From assembly GCA_958009055.1 (NCBI GenBank), contig OY253654.1, forward strand, positions 372,001 through 436,000: DNA of 64,000 nucleotides. The letters run 5' to 3'. Positions within the stretch are counted from its first letter, which is position 1. Each line of letters begins with the position of its first letter. The translations under genes were made by a program, and so were the position numbers. The DNA is from Choricystis sp. odSpoLacu1. Taxonomy: Eukaryota > Chlorophyta > Trebouxiophyceae. Shown here piece after piece: positions 63,887 to 64,000 of the stretch. A model generated the notes under the pieces. The model searched no databases. It saw nothing but the letters and a program-made list of their open reading frames with translations, and was not told the origin of the DNA.

Positions 63887-64000
63887 TCATCCACCCCCAC
63901 TCCGCCTCCTCACACTCCTGGCCTCCACCACCGCCGCCTGGATCGCCGCCGCCGCTTCCCCTGGCACCTCTTTCGCGCGCTCCAGGTCGGCCGCAATGGC
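63887..64000 (-). CDS. C-terminal end of an unknown protein (partial)
   Basis: A minus-strand frame enters at the window edge and stops at 63887-63889. It encodes AIAADLERAKEVPGEAAAAI followed by QAAVVEARSVRRRSGGG, a charged helical tail. Codon composition (G/C-rich third positions) supports coding. It converges with the HEXIM-like gene. The family cannot be named from 37 residues. Confidence 0.5.
   Translation of the reverse strand, partial: AIAADLERAKEVPGEAAAAIQAAVVEARSVRRRSGGG

Overview
The window is nuclear DNA from a photosynthetic eukaryote, most likely a green alga (Chlorophyta). Genes are GC-rich and packed at about one per 1.6 kb on both strands. They are split by spliceosomal introns of mostly 100-160 bases with GTGAGT- or GTGCGT-type donors and CACAG acceptors. 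The green-plastid assignment rests on a plastid-type ADP-glucose pyrophosphorylase, a TIC20 translocon subunit, a CYP38-type lumenal immunophilin, a CreA-like lumenal protein and several conserved plastid proteins. UGUAA, a chlorophyte polyadenylation signal, lies just after at least two stop codons. I see no tRNA, rRNA, CRISPR array or intact transposon. All exon borders were worked out by hand from splice signals, reading phase and protein similarity recalled from memory; none was checked by a search.

Layout: 0-13 kb holds RPN7 (partial), RAD51D, an ER thioredoxin-like protein, an NTF2-like protein, a GT31 glycosyltransferase, a small coiled-coil protein, a protein kinase, a helical protein of unknown role and a TPRA1/CAND-type 7TM protein. 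13-21 kb holds SEL1L/HRD3, ADP-glucose pyrophosphorylase, an unknown plastid protein, a small secreted protein, exosome RRP42 and signal peptidase SPCS1. 21-29 kb holds a broken cell-surface gene that may be a divergent HAP2/GCS1, and a FANCM-like helicase ending in a PHD finger. 28-37 kb is a plastid-rich stretch: a Cys-rich green protein, CreA-like, TIC20, an AKAP7-like 2H phosphoesterase, a small membrane protein overlapping CYP38, FBXO9, inositol monophosphatase and a plastid membrane protein. 37-44 kb is BRR2. 44-53 kb holds CNOT11, a PUB-UBX protein, HMCES, a lumenal TPR protein, PRXL2, a PDI-like protein and CCDC25. 53-64 kb holds Acinus, CDC5L, a GIP1/UBA-like protein, a CBS protein and a possible HEXIM-like protein.

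Recurring functions are ER quality control and secretion (SEL1L, SPCS1, two thioredoxin-fold proteins lacking CxxC), pre-mRNA splicing (BRR2, CDC5L, Acinus), DNA repair (RAD51D, FANCM, HMCES) and plastid biogenesis. No operon-like clustering by pathway is evident.

The main oddities are: (1) the transit-peptide region of CYP38 appears to share its mRNA with a second, out-of-frame small membrane protein; (2) a HAP2-like gene carries an in-frame TGA and a frame break; (3) an ER thioredoxin-like gene has a TAA just before an in-frame membrane helix ending in KKRA; (4) many genes change frame exactly at G/C homopolymers of 8 or more bases, which points to assembly error or strand slippage rather than biology.
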